Positions 17,003-25,860 of a DNA stretch of 64,000 nt are shown one piece after another (positions within the stretch are counted from its first letter, which is position 1; every line of letters begins with the position of its first letter). Under the pieces are notes generated by a model. That model was not told the DNA's origin and ran no database searches. It worked only from the letters and a program-made list of their open reading frames with translations. The DNA comes from an uncultured Granulosicoccaceae bacterium (GTDB lineage: Bacteria; Pseudomonadota; Gammaproteobacteria; Granulosicoccales; Granulosicoccaceae). The stretch spans positions 1 through 64,000 of the forward strand of contig CALLLW010000040.1 of assembly GCA_938007995.1 (NCBI GenBank), written 5' to 3'. The translations under genes and the position numbers were made by a program.

Positions 17003-17020
17003 GGCCCCGGCACCATTTAG
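17003..17020 (+). repeat. attR candidate
   Basis: GGCCCCGGCACCATTTAG resembles the tRNA-Leu 3' end at 6882-6900 with one base missing and one changed. It marks the right boundary of the element. The mismatch means an old insertion, or that the true core is only CACCATT. Confidence 0.55.
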
Positions 17021-17140
17021 CAGTAACCAATCAGCCCCATCTCTTCTAACTGACAACAGATCTGCTTAATCCACTACGTGCGTATTCCGGCGAACGTGAC
17101 CGGTTTATTCAAGGCAATTCACTGGAGGTAGAAAGCTAAC

Positions 17141-17266
17141 GTGAGCGGTCACGATCAGTCAAGGGTTAAGGTGTTTGGTGGGTGTGGCCGAACCCGGTTT
17201 GAATGCGCCGGCGGAGACATGATCACCGGAACAGTTCACGACTTTATTTACGGCGATGGAAAGTAG
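17141..17266 (+). CDS. Possible 41-residue ORF or gene remnant
   Basis: GTG start with GGAGGT 11 nt upstream, TAG at 17264. It lies just outside attR in the 16880-17581 gap, which otherwise holds att, arm sites and repeats. The peptide (VKVFGGCGRTRFECAGG) has no recognised family. It may be what remains of a gene cut by past rearrangement. Confidence 0.25.
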   Translation: MSGHDQSRVKVFGGCGRTRFECAGGDMITGTVHDFIYGDGK

Positions 17267-17273
17267 GCATTAA

Positions 17274-17370
17274 GACACCCATTGTAATTTACTTGCTATA
17301 TAGACACCCATCAATATTCCTCGATCAGAAATCACATAGACAAACCACGTATAAATCACTTAGACACCCA
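17274..17370 (-). repeat. REP-like TGGGTGTC repeats, left of the transposase (inverted)
   Basis: GACACCCA occurs at 17274, 17303 and 17363, each in AT-rich context and followed by AT at the first two. This is the reverse complement of the array on the right side of the transposase gene, so the gene sits between inverted arrays. Confidence 0.8.
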
Positions 17371-17581
17371 ACGTTGCTATACAAACGGCTACACAGCATC
17401 GCTGGTTTTATCGTTCGCACGAGCCAGAACTTCGAATACAAAACGAATTTTTAAAGGGCTATTGGGGTCCTAACAGCTTGTTCTCATGCAGCATTGGACC
17501 GGATAAATTTGAGACAGGCACAGCAAAGCAATCGAACATGGTTGTTCCGATCGAGATGCCAACCAGGATGTATGTGACGCT

Positions 17582-18604
17582 CTAGCTGAACAGCAAGATA
17601 CTCTTACCAATGTTCGGTGTTCGCTGTCGGCCAAAATGCTCGCGAGCCGCTTTGAGTGAATGCAGTGATCCAACCAACCCCTTGAATTGACTTTCAAAGT
17701 GGGTAGACAAGTAAACCCAGTGCTCCGGTGAAATCCCCAGACGCTTTAATATCGGCTCTGCACTACTATCTACCGCTCCAACTTTGTCGTCGCGAATTTG
17801 CCGCGCTGTCCAATCAACTAAATGTAGATAATCCACTAGGCTAAATATTATACCTTTTGGCATACCTTCACACTGGTTACCTGCAAATGGATGAAGATTA
17901 GCTGGTTGAATCTTATGGTCTTCGGCGCGATGATTTTTTTGCCAACTTGACGGTTCACTATCTGCTTTTAAGTGCGATACCCGTCGCTTAATACTCGTGT
18001 GATCTGATTCTTCCGGGGTAGCCGCCATTGCCGATCGAACAGGATTCAGATCCACATACGCCATACAGCTCAGCAATGCTTTCTCGTCCAATAACGCCTG
18101 GCACTTGAATCGCCCCTCCCAGAATCGGCCTGTGACGTCGTCTTCGATGTTAGCCATTCGAGCAACTTTCTCATTCAAGACCCGCATGTACCAGCTGATA
18201 CTTGCTAACTGTTCTCGCCACTTATCCACATATGTATTAAGCTGGTCTGTCTCATGGGGTTCTAAATGGTCTCCTTGTAAATATTTTACCGATATCGCAT
18301 TGCCTTTGTGCAGCTGATGCCATCTGGTCACGATATCTTTAGGGCTAGCATTCTTCTGCGATTCTGCGTCAATGAATAGCACCACATGGTAGTGATTTTC
18401 CATTACAGCATATGCCACCACATCCAGATAAAAAACCTGCCCCAGCCTGAGCAGTTCAGATTCGATAAAAACTCGGCGGTGGTCATAGGACCTTCCAGTG
18501 TAGCGATCTTCACCACAAAGGAATGCACGACGAACACAACGGCTGACGCAATGATAGTATGGTGTGGCTTCTACAGCGATTTGAGACTTACGAGGTCTGG
18601 GCAT
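17582..18604 (-). CDS. REP-associated tyrosine transposase-like protein (Y1/HUH, IS200/IS605 superfamily)
   Basis: 340 residues. The N-terminus (PRPRKSQIAVEATPYYHCVS) is typical of Y1 transposase-like RAYT proteins. MENHYHVV carries the HUH metal-binding His pair, and SWYMRVLNEKVAR the likely nucleophilic Tyr, before the GRFWEGRFKCQALLDE block. The C-terminal ~110 residues are an extension seen in longer family members. RAYTs cut and move REP palindromes as single-stranded DNA. The flanking TGGGTGTC arrays are its likely substrate. The frame is intact, suggesting function. Confidence 0.9.
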   Translation of the reverse strand: MPRPRKSQIAVEATPYYHCVSRCVRRAFLCGEDRYTGRSYDHRRVFIESELLRLGQVFYLDVVAYAVMENHYHVVLFIDAESQKNASPKDIVTRWHQLHKGNAISVKYLQGDHLEPHETDQLNTYVDKWREQLASISWYMRVLNEKVARMANIEDDVTGRFWEGRFKCQALLDEKALLSCMAYVDLNPVRSAMAATPEESDHTSIKRRVSHLKADSEPSSWQKNHRAEDHKIQPANLHPFAGNQCEGMPKGIIFSLVDYLHLVDWTARQIRDDKVGAVDSSAEPILKRLGISPEHWVYLSTHFESQFKGLVGSLHSLKAAREHFGRQRTPNIGKSILLFS

Positions 18605-18702
18605 AAATACATCCTTACTTCTACAACAATAATTCTCTGACGATACCTTCGTACTTTTCTTTTCATTACACCGAGAACCTCTTCACAAAGTCTCTTGTAC
18701 TG

Positions 18703-18858
18703 TGGGTGTCATGGTAATACCAGTGGATATCTCGGTAACACAATACCAGTGGGCGTCATATTAAAATATACAATGGGTGTCTTGGTAATACTGCCTCCTG
18801 CTAATACTAATGGGTGTCATAGTAATCCTATGGGTGTCTTGATAATACTATGGGTGTC
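18703..18858 (+). repeat. REP-like TGGGTGTC repeats, right of the transposase
   Basis: TGGGTGTC starts at 18703, 18773, 18811, 18831 and 18851, with variants at 18724 (TGGATATC) and 18750 (TGGGCGTC). The consensus context is ACTATGGGTGTCTTGGTAATAC; the last three are exactly 20 bp apart. Together with the left copies there are about ten. The rest of the 18605-18909 gap shows nothing else. Confidence 0.85.
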
Positions 18859-18909
18859 TTGGTGAGAAAGGCTACAGCTATGGAGATTTAATCATGCGAT
18901 GCACGGGGA

Positions 18910-20022
18910 TTATTGGGCAACGTCGAACTCTGACATATCCACTGCACGCCGCTCTTGCATTGACCGTTGTGCTGCCATTGCCATCAACACTGCTATTTTT
19001 CCATCTATCGCTGTCACCTCAGGTAGGCTTGACTCGCCCTTCACTACCGAGAGAAACTTTTCATGTTGATAAAATGTTGAGCCATTGTGATCACCGGCAT
19101 CGAGCAGCATTTTGTCTACAGGCATCTCGGTTATAACCGGCCCGCGTGGAGCGCGCGGGCTGGTGACGATTCTTGGTACCGGTTGCGGACCGAGCTCTTC
19201 CGGCCAAAAACGTGCGGGGCCAGGCACGTGGGCTTCTATCTTGCCAAGCTTACCCACCGCATGAATCTCTTCCTGATAGCGGGAACCATCCGCGAACATG
19301 CATAGCTCAAGCATGGCTCGTGTGCCGTTTTCAAATTCGACTATCACGTAGCCGTTATCAAGTATATCGGGCACCTTACCATGATAGCTTTCATTAAGAT
19401 GGTTGACGTTTTGTGCACCAGAGGCCATCACCCTGACTGGGTCTGACTTTAGTATCAGGCGCATTAAGTCGAAAAAGTGGCAGCACTTTTCAACAAAAGT
19501 ACCACCGGTTTTATGATTAAAACGATTCCAGTCACCCACCTTTTCAAGAAACGGGAATCGATGTTCACGAATCGTTAGCATGTTGATGCCACCGGTTACT
19601 TTATCGGCTTCATTTAAAAAAGCCGCAATTGGTGGCATATAGCGATACTCCATCGCAACCCAAACCGGTGCCGGGTAGCTTGCAATAAACTTATTGATTC
19701 TTGAAATGTGCTCTGGATCAGTGAAGAGCGGTTTTTCAACTAACAAGGGCTTCGGGTTTTCCGCCAGAGCCTCCATTTGCTCCATGTGCAGAAAGTTCGG
19801 ACTGACAATAACGTAACAGTCGAGTGCTTCTATCTTCAGCAGTGATTCAAGACTGTCAGTAAATTGTGCATTCGGTGCGAACTGTCCAGCTTGTTGAGCC
19901 ATGCCGCTATCAGGCTCATAGATCGCTGCAACGTTTGTATCCTGTAACAAGGCTATGTTACGCAGATGCTCCTGCCCCATCATGCCGCAGCCAATCAGGC
20001 CGTAATGTGTGGTCTTGGTCAT
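18910..20022 (-). CDS. Gfo/Idh/MocA family NAD(P)-dependent oxidoreductase
   Basis: 370 residues. N-terminal Rossmann fold with GLIGCGMMGQEH, then LVEKPLF (the family's EKP motif) and the C-terminal substrate domain (GGTFVEKCCHFFDLMRL). Enzymes of this family oxidise sugars, inositols or related polyols in the cytoplasm; the substrate cannot be read here. It lies 44 bp downstream of a GntR regulator on the same strand, which probably controls it in response to the same substrate. Confidence 0.9.
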   Translation of the reverse strand: MTKTTHYGLIGCGMMGQEHLRNIALLQDTNVAAIYEPDSGMAQQAGQFAPNAQFTDSLESLLKIEALDCYVIVSPNFLHMEQMEALAENPKPLLVEKPLFTDPEHISRINKFIASYPAPVWVAMEYRYMPPIAAFLNEADKVTGGINMLTIREHRFPFLEKVGDWNRFNHKTGGTFVEKCCHFFDLMRLILKSDPVRVMASGAQNVNHLNESYHGKVPDILDNGYVIVEFENGTRAMLELCMFADGSRYQEEIHAVGKLGKIEAHVPGPARFWPEELGPQPVPRIVTSPRAPRGPVITEMPVDKMLLDAGDHNGSTFYQHEKFLSVVKGESSLPEVTAIDGKIAVLMAMAAQRSMQERRAVDMSEFDVAQ

Positions 20023-20066
20023 TCTATTTTTCTGTAGATATCGTTGATGTTTTTTCTAACCACACT

Positions 20067-20780
20067 TCAAGCCAGCCTTTGCACATAACGGGCCTTGATC
20101 GGGTCAAACCAGGTTTTAGAAAATTCAACCGGATAGTTTTGCTGAGCCCAGCTGAGTCGCTCGATATAGCCAAATACCCGGTGATTATTGTCATTAAAAT
20201 TGTCCGGTGCCCAGTCGGGTAACTCTGCCACTGATACCTGATCTTCTGCACGCTGAATCCAAAACTTTAACTTCACTTGATAGTATCGATACAATGAGTC
20301 TCCCAGAGACTTTGGATCAATCTCACCGCTATCACGATCGAGCCAAATTTCTTCAACCGCTACCGGTTTTTTATCTAAACTGCGCAGCCTTCTTATACGA
20401 GTACCACGATTTGATGTACCAAACTGCGGTAGTCCCACTGGCTTGTTAACTTCCCGGCTGCTGAGCAGTTGCGCGGTAGGTAAGCCTCCACCTTGTGGCA
20501 ACTCCAGTCTGAACATTGAATAGATGTTTTTGGTATTCGTAGACGAACGAATGTAGTTGCCCGAACCATGCACACGTTCGAGCATGCCATTCTTTTCCAG
20601 CTCGTTAAGCGCTTTGCGTAGAGTACGCACTGTGGTGTCAAACTGCGTTGCGAGCTCGCGCTCCGGTGGTAATCGATCACCGGAAACCAGGCGACCTGAT
20701 GCGATATCGCGTATTAGTGTCTCGCTGATCTGCTGATAAAGAGGGATCAGTGTCGCAGATGCCCGACCCGCTTTAGTCAC
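20067..20780 (-). CDS. GntR-family transcriptional regulator (HutC/UTRA type)
   Basis: 237 residues. N-terminal winged HTH (IPLYQQISETLIRDIASGRL, LPPERELATQF, VRTLRKALNELEKNGML), then a UTRA-like ligand domain (RIRRLRSLDKKPVAVEEIWL). Proteins of this subfamily sense sugars, sugar acids or amino-acid intermediates. It is transcribed just before the Gfo/Idh dehydrogenase, so the two likely form an autoregulated operon. Confidence 0.9.
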   Translation of the reverse strand: MTKAGRASATLIPLYQQISETLIRDIASGRLVSGDRLPPERELATQFDTTVRTLRKALNELEKNGMLERVHGSGNYIRSSTNTKNIYSMFRLELPQGGGLPTAQLLSSREVNKPVGLPQFGTSNRGTRIRRLRSLDKKPVAVEEIWLDRDSGEIDPKSLGDSLYRYYQVKLKFWIQRAEDQVSVAELPDWAPDNFNDNNHRVFGYIERLSWAQQNYPVEFSKTWFDPIKARYVQRLA

Positions 20781-21193
20781 GAATATTGACTCTGACGTGT
20801 GATAACCACTGTGCAGAATTTAAGCGGACTGCAGCCGCTGAGAATATCTTTGGCAGCTTGCGCGAACAGGCAATTAACACTCGGCTTCCCATAAATTGAT
20901 ACACTATTGATTCTCTGTCGCGCCTATCATAACCCAACTGCGGTGAGTTTAGATAGCGTTGTATCAATGAACTAAAATAGTTAGTGTAGTTTACCTAAGA
21001 AAAGCAGAGACAAAGCCCAATAACAATCGCCCTGTGCGTATGACAACTCAGTGGCAGTAGCGGACCAAATACCGGGCTTTTACACCAGTGACGGATAAAT
21101 ACGTTCGTTGAGCAAACACTATCTGTCAATTAACCGAAGACACCGAAAGGCACAGCAAACCTATACAGTCCACCAGCAGGCTACAGGGCAAGC
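20781..21193. other. Intergenic region, no gene recognised
   Basis: 413 bp between the GntR gene and the 3' end of the glx operon, both on the minus strand. It must hold the GntR promoter. Apart from AT-rich segments near 20960-21000 no clear hairpin, repeat or coding frame was found. Confidence 0.5.
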
Positions 21194-22504
21194 CTAACAG
21201 TCCAGCGTGTTCTGCCGTTCCCAGTCACTCAAGTGTGCTGTGTAAGCATGCCAGTCCTGCATGCGGAGTTTGACGTACGCATCGATCAGATCATCACCCA
21301 GAGAATCGCGCAAGGCTTTACTCTTATCAAGCAGGCGAAGCGCATCAAGCAGGTTAAGCGGTAGCTGTTTTGCACCTTTGGCTTTCTCTGGCTCTGCATA
21401 CATATTATTAAAATGCGGCTTACCCGGCTTGCGTTTGTTATTGATGCCATCAAGACCGGCTGCAATGATACCCGCCTGCATTAAATACGGATTAGCGGCT
21501 CCGTCCATTAAACGCAGTTCGAAACGGCCATCATCCGGTACGCGAATCATGTGTGTGCGATTGTTGCCGGAATAAGTTACCGTATTGGGAGACCAGGTAG
21601 CTCCCGAACGGGTAACCACACCATTAATACGTTTGTAGCTATTAACCGTAGGATTGAATATGGCGGTCAGTGCTTCTGCGTTATGCACAATGCCACCAAG
21701 AAATTCATACGCCACTGAAGACAAGCCAAGCTCCTGCTTGTCTTTTTTATCCAGAAACAGATTCTTGCTACCGGTCTTGTTCCACATAGATACATGCGCA
21801 TGGCAGCCATTACCAGTGAGATCGGCAAACGGCTTTGGCATAAAGGTGGCGCGAATTTCATGCTGCTCTGCCAGTGTTTTTACCATGTACTTAAAAAACA
21901 CGTGGCGGTCTGCAGTTTTTAAGGCATCGTCGTAGTCCCAGTTCATTTCAAACTGACCATTGGCGTCTTCATGGTCGTTTTGATACGGCCCCCATTCAAG
22001 CTCCAGCATGGAATCACAAATGGCTTTAATTACCGGGTACCGGCGCATCAGCGCCTGCTGGTCATAACACGGTTTGGCCTGGGTATCTTTTAAATCAGAT
22101 AACTCTGTGCCATCCGGGTTGGTTAAAAAATACTCGCACTCAACACCGGTTTTAATCCGGTAGCCTTTGCTGTCAGCAGCTTTTAACTGATTCTTTAACG
22201 CGACCCGCGGCGAGGCTGCCACCTCTTGTCCATCCATCCACAGGTCTGCAGCAAGCCAGCCGATTTCAGGTTGCCACGGTATCTGAATCAAACTGTCAGG
22301 GTCAGGTACACCAAACATATCAGGGTGTGCTGGTGTCATGTCCAGCCACGCAGCAAAGCCTGCAAACCCTGCCCCTTCAGACTGCATTTCTTTTATTGCC
22401 CGCGCCGGGACCAACTTGGCTCTAAGCACACCAAACAGATCGACAAAACTGATCAGGAAATATTCAATACCTTTGGCTTTAGCGACTTTTGAAAGATCGG
22501 GCAT
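21194..22504 (-). CDS. glnT: Glutamine synthetase-like enzyme (GlnT / gamma-glutamylmethylamide synthetase type)
   Basis: 436 residues, ATG with GAGGAT 8 nt upstream. GS-family catalytic motifs are present: VECEYFL and GQFEMNW (metal-binding Glu), GNGCHAHVSMW (ATP/glutamate loop), NRTHMIRVP and GRFELRLMDGAANPYL. It ligates an amine or ammonia to glutamate using ATP. It is the last gene of glxB-glxC-glxD-glnT. In methylotrophs the same four-gene set encodes N-methylglutamate synthase plus gamma-glutamylmethylamide synthetase (GmaS); in rhizobia it is called glnT-glxBCD. Which substrate applies cannot be decided by eye. Confidence 0.85.
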   Translation of the reverse strand: MPDLSKVAKAKGIEYFLISFVDLFGVLRAKLVPARAIKEMQSEGAGFAGFAAWLDMTPAHPDMFGVPDPDSLIQIPWQPEIGWLAADLWMDGQEVAASPRVALKNQLKAADSKGYRIKTGVECEYFLTNPDGTELSDLKDTQAKPCYDQQALMRRYPVIKAICDSMLELEWGPYQNDHEDANGQFEMNWDYDDALKTADRHVFFKYMVKTLAEQHEIRATFMPKPFADLTGNGCHAHVSMWNKTGSKNLFLDKKDKQELGLSSVAYEFLGGIVHNAEALTAIFNPTVNSYKRINGVVTRSGATWSPNTVTYSGNNRTHMIRVPDDGRFELRLMDGAANPYLMQAGIIAAGLDGINNKRKPGKPHFNNMYAEPEKAKGAKQLPLNLLDALRLLDKSKALRDSLGDDLIDAYVKLRMQDWHAYTAHLSDWERQNTLDC

Positions 22505-22546
22505 GGGCTTATCCTCAGATTGTTATGCAGTGTAAGTGGTGAATGA

Positions 22547-23860
22547 CTACAACTTGCCGGGTATCCACTGGGTACCGGCAAGTGGTACGCCGGCCATGGC
22601 TGCAGCTTCAATGGTGAGTGCCGCCAGATCTTCAGGCTCAAGGTTATGCACGTGAGACTTGCCGCAGGCGCGAGCCAGAGTTTGTGTTTCAAGCGTTAAT
22701 ACATTGAGGTAGTTAGCCAGTCGCCTGCCTGCAGCGACCGGATCAAGCCGTTGGCTGAGCTCGGGATCCTGTGTGCAAATACCTGCAGGGTCCTGACCAT
22801 CCTGATAATCATCGTAGTAACCGGCACTGGTACCGAGTTTGTTGTATTCCGCTTCATAGATGTCGTTGTTATCACCCAGTGCCACCAGTGCTGCTGTGCC
22901 AATCGACACCGCATCTGCACCCATGGCAAGCGCTTTGGCCACATCAGCACCTGAGCGGATACCACCGGAGACTATCAGCTGTACCTTGCGGTGCATATCG
23001 AGTTCCTGCAACGCCTCAACCGCAGCACGTACTGCAGGCAAAGTGGGAATACCCACGTGTTCTATGAATACATCCTGTGTTGCTGCAGTACCACCCTGCA
23101 TACCATCAACCACTACAACATCTGCTCCCGCTTTTATGGCCAGTGTTACATCATAAAAAGTTCTTGCTGCACCCACTTTGACATAGATGGGTTTTTCCCA
23201 GTCAGTGATTTCACGCAGTTCGGCGATCTTGATTTCAAGATCGTCAGGGCCGGTCCAGTCCGGATGCCTGCAGGCAGAGCGCTGATCAATACCCTTCGGC
23301 AGATTGCGCATGCCTGCCACACGATCTGAAATTTTCTGCCCCAGCAACATACCGCCGCCACCGGGTTTAGCACCCTGCCCGACGACCACCTCAATGGCAT
23401 CTGCCTTGCGAAGATCTTCGGGGTTCATGCCATAACGCGATGGCAAATACTGATAGACCAGATACTTTGACTGGCCGCGTTCTTCGGGTGTCATACCACC
23501 ATCTCCGGTGGTTGTACTGGTGCCCATCTTTGATGCACCTCGACCCAAAGCTTCTTTAGCCTGAGCTGACAAAGCACCAAAGCTCATACCAGCAATGGTG
23601 ATAGGTATATCGATAGTGATTGGTTTTTTCGCAAACCGGTCACCCAGTACGACCGAGGTATCGCAGGTTTCGCGATACCCTTCGAGTGGATAGCGCGACA
23701 TACTTGCACCAAGAAAAACCAGATCATCAAAGTGCGGTATATGACGCTTGGCACCGAAGCCGCGAATATCATAGATACCGGTTTCAGCAGCGCGCTGTAT
23801 TTCACGGATTACCGGTCGTGAAAAAGTGGCAGACTCTTTTAACCAGGATTTATCGACCAT
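22547..23860 (-). CDS. glxD: FMN-dependent glutamate synthase-like subunit (GlxD / MgsC)
   Basis: 437 residues, ATG after GGGG. It corresponds to the FMN and iron-sulfur synthase domain of GltB: ITIAGMSFGALSAQAKEAL, GEGG-like TTTGDGGM, GQGAKPGGGGML, VDGMQGGTAATQD, GGIRSGADVAKALAMGAD. The protein would form the catalytic subunit of a split glutamate-synthase-like complex with GlxB (amidotransferase) and GlxC. The product is glutamate or, with methylamine, N-methylglutamate. It is 14 bp from glxC and 42 bp from glnT. Confidence 0.92.
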   Translation of the reverse strand: MVDKSWLKESATFSRPVIREIQRAAETGIYDIRGFGAKRHIPHFDDLVFLGASMSRYPLEGYRETCDTSVVLGDRFAKKPITIDIPITIAGMSFGALSAQAKEALGRGASKMGTSTTTGDGGMTPEERGQSKYLVYQYLPSRYGMNPEDLRKADAIEVVVGQGAKPGGGGMLLGQKISDRVAGMRNLPKGIDQRSACRHPDWTGPDDLEIKIAELREITDWEKPIYVKVGAARTFYDVTLAIKAGADVVVVDGMQGGTAATQDVFIEHVGIPTLPAVRAAVEALQELDMHRKVQLIVSGGIRSGADVAKALAMGADAVSIGTAALVALGDNNDIYEAEYNKLGTSAGYYDDYQDGQDPAGICTQDPELSQRLDPVAAGRRLANYLNVLTLETQTLARACGKSHVHNLEPEDLAALTIEAAAMAGVPLAGTQWIPGKL

Positions 23861-23874
23861 GGTATTTACCCCGA

Positions 23875-24549
23875 TTAATAAGACGATGCATTATCGATAT
23901 TAAAGTGATACAGCTTGCGGGCTGAACCATAACGTTTGAATTCATCAACGCTGACTCCAGTCACACCCGCAGCGTCAAGCAGATCCTGCAACGCCTGCTT
24001 GTGTTCAGCACGCATGGCTTTTTCTTCACAGTCAGCACCCAGGCTTTCTACTGTACCGCGTACATAAAGTTGCGCTTCGTAGATTGAGTCACCCAGTGCG
24101 TCACCGGCATCACCGCAAACCACCAGCCGTCCGGTTTGTGCCATGAATGCACTCATATGACCGACGCTGCCCTTAACAACAATGTCTACCCCTTTCATTG
24201 AAATACCACAGCGCGAGGATGCATCGCCATCTATCACCACAAGACCACCATGCGCGGTAGCTGCACAATACTGTGAGGCACTGCCAGTGACATGAACACG
24301 ACCGGACATCATGTTTTCAGCAAGCCCGGGACCGGCGTGACCGTTGACAACAACAGATGCCTCAGCATTCATACCGGCGCAGTAGTAACCGACGTTACCG
24401 TTTATCTCTACCTGATGTGCATCAGTGGCACCCACCGCAACCGAGTGTTTGCCACCTGGATTATCCACCGTGACTTTATCCGTTACGGCACCGTGCAAGT
24501 GCTTGTTCAATTCACGAACGGTATTATCTGCAAGATCAAACGATGCCAT
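23875..24549 (-). CDS. glxC: GXGXG beta-helix subunit of glutamate-synthase-like complex (GlxC / MgsB)
   Basis: 224 residues. It matches the GltB C-terminal beta-helix, with repeated G-x-x-G-x-x turns (GNVGYYCAGMNAEASVVVNG, GRVHVTGSASQYCAATAHGG). This domain holds the other domains together in GltB. The start overlaps the glxB stop (TGATG), so the subunits are translationally coupled and probably equimolar. Confidence 0.9.
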   Translation of the reverse strand: MASFDLADNTVRELNKHLHGAVTDKVTVDNPGGKHSVAVGATDAHQVEINGNVGYYCAGMNAEASVVVNGHAGPGLAENMMSGRVHVTGSASQYCAATAHGGLVVIDGDASSRCGISMKGVDIVVKGSVGHMSAFMAQTGRLVVCGDAGDALGDSIYEAQLYVRGTVESLGADCEEKAMRAEHKQALQDLLDAAGVTGVSVDEFKRYGSARKLYHFNIDNASSY

Positions 24550-25457
24550 CAGGCTGCCACCTCACCGGCTGTGTTGCCTTCCCAGGTGTAGATCTTTGCA
24601 GGTGCAGGCTCCCAGACACGTGCGTTCTCTGCACCGGGTAGCTGAGCTATAGCGCGATACTCTGAACTCATCGCAACCCAGTCATCTGTTTCTGCAAGTA
24701 CTGCAGGCTTACACGCCACCGGGTCTCTGAGTACAGCGAAGCCGTCACGTGTGCCGATAGCGAAGGTATAGAATCCATCCAGATCACGGATCGCTGCGGC
24801 GAGTGCCTGACGTAGACTGTCACCTTTAGATAAACGCCAGGTCAGATAGCCTGCTGCAACTTCACTGTCGTTATCGGTTTCAAAACGGACACCGGCATTG
24901 GCAAGTTTCATTCGCAGGCGATTATGGTTTGATAGTGATCCGTTGTGCACCAGACACAAATCAAGGCCGGTTGAAAATGGATGTGAGTGACTGGTGGTGA
25001 TGGCGCTTTCAGTCGCCATACGGGTGTGCGCCAATGCATGGCTGCCAGTAATCTGATCGAGTGTGTAGTTGCTTACAAAGTCTGCCGGGTGGCCTTTTTC
25101 CTTGTAGATCTCAATCCGCTCACCGGCGCTCATGACTCTGACAGCCGGGTGGGATGTTCTAACCCAGGCTTCCATGGCTTGTGGCGTATTGTCAGAGTGA
25201 ATCACCAGGTGACTGGCTCGATGATTCACTTTGGCTCCGGGATGTTCCTGCTTTACTGATTTTTCTACTGCTTCAATGACTGCAGGGTCGTCGTGTTGCA
25301 CGGTGACTTTTGAAGCGGCAGAGGATGGTGAGTAAAAAGCAGCACCGGCACTGTCCGGACCACGCTCACTCATTTGCATAAGCATGGCACCAACATGCTT
25401 GCCGAGTGACTTCCTGATCCGGTCGCTCCTGGCATAGAGCCCAACGATGCCACACAT
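24549..25457 (-). CDS. glxB: Class II glutamine amidotransferase subunit (GlxB / MgsA)
   Basis: 302 residues. MCGIVGLYARS places the Ntn nucleophile Cys2 directly after Met, and HNGSLSNHNRLR and TDNDSEVAAGYL are the glutamine-binding loops. It releases ammonia, or binds gamma-glutamylmethylamide, and feeds the GlxC-GlxD synthase. It is the first gene of the operon. The usual long GATase loops are shortened as in split glutamate synthases. The 726-bp upstream gap carries two palindromes that may be operators. Confidence 0.92.
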   Translation of the reverse strand: MCGIVGLYARSDRIRKSLGKHVGAMLMQMSERGPDSAGAAFYSPSSAASKVTVQHDDPAVIEAVEKSVKQEHPGAKVNHRASHLVIHSDNTPQAMEAWVRTSHPAVRVMSAGERIEIYKEKGHPADFVSNYTLDQITGSHALAHTRMATESAITTSHSHPFSTGLDLCLVHNGSLSNHNRLRMKLANAGVRFETDNDSEVAAGYLTWRLSKGDSLRQALAAAIRDLDGFYTFAIGTRDGFAVLRDPVACKPAVLAETDDWVAMSSEYRAIAQLPGAENARVWEPAPAKIYTWEGNTAGEVAA

Positions 25458-25644
25458 ATTTTGGTTCCCCGTAATGACTGCTCCAGCGGTTGAATCAACT
25501 GGCTTTCAAACGATGAAGCTTTGGCTCAGTCTACGAATCGCGAAGAGCAGAAGCAAGCAACACATCAGGCTACTACTTGACGCCGGGTCGCGCATGGAAC
25601 AACGCACGACCACTACAAAGCGCAGGCAGTATTAGCGGGCTAGT

Positions 25645-25738
25645 GTTTAATTAAACGTTGGAGAGTGCTGAGGGGATCAGAAAAAACAGAGAACTGCTAA
25701 AAAAGATTGGTGGTGATGCGGTCAATACATCACCACCA
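25645..25738. promoter_or_regulatory. Palindromes upstream of the glx operon
   Basis: GTTTAATTAAAC (25645-25656) is a perfect 12-bp palindrome. TGGTGGTGAT (25708-25717) and ATCACCACCA (25729-25738) form a perfect 10-bp inverted repeat around 11 nt. Both lie 190-280 bp upstream of glxB and no T-run follows, so operators are more likely than terminators. The rest of the 25458-26183 gap holds only the small ORF at 25861-25965. Confidence 0.45.
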
Positions 25739-25860
25739 TGACACTAAAAAATACCCGTGGGTGAAAACATAGACACAGTGGCTGGAGAATAGTTCAGAGG
25801 CGTCTGTGCATCGTCAAGCCTGTAGCAGGAAAAGCCACACCACACACAGTCACGCCGTTA

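Larger units (their letters stand above)
6882..17020. mobile_element. Integrative element in tRNA-Leu, phage-satellite-like, about 10 kb
   Basis: It is bounded by the tRNA-Leu 3' end (6882-6900) and a degenerate copy at 17003-17020. A tyrosine integrase is the first gene, and TGACGGTA motifs lie inside both ends. All genes are on the plus strand, packed with TAATG or ATGA overlaps: integrase, two HTH proteins, toprim-like protein, ATPase, Nu1-like small terminase, S49 protease, cold-shock protein, membrane proteins and unknowns. No capsid, portal, large terminase or tail gene is visible. This fits a satellite that borrows a helper phage's particle. A decayed prophage is the main alternative, but the intact, tightly coupled reading frames argue against decay. 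Confidence 0.8.

Noticed and set aside
17274-18858. Possible CRISPR-like array around the transposase
   Set aside because: The repeated core is only about 8-18 bp, spacing is irregular, orientation flips across the gene and no cas genes exist.
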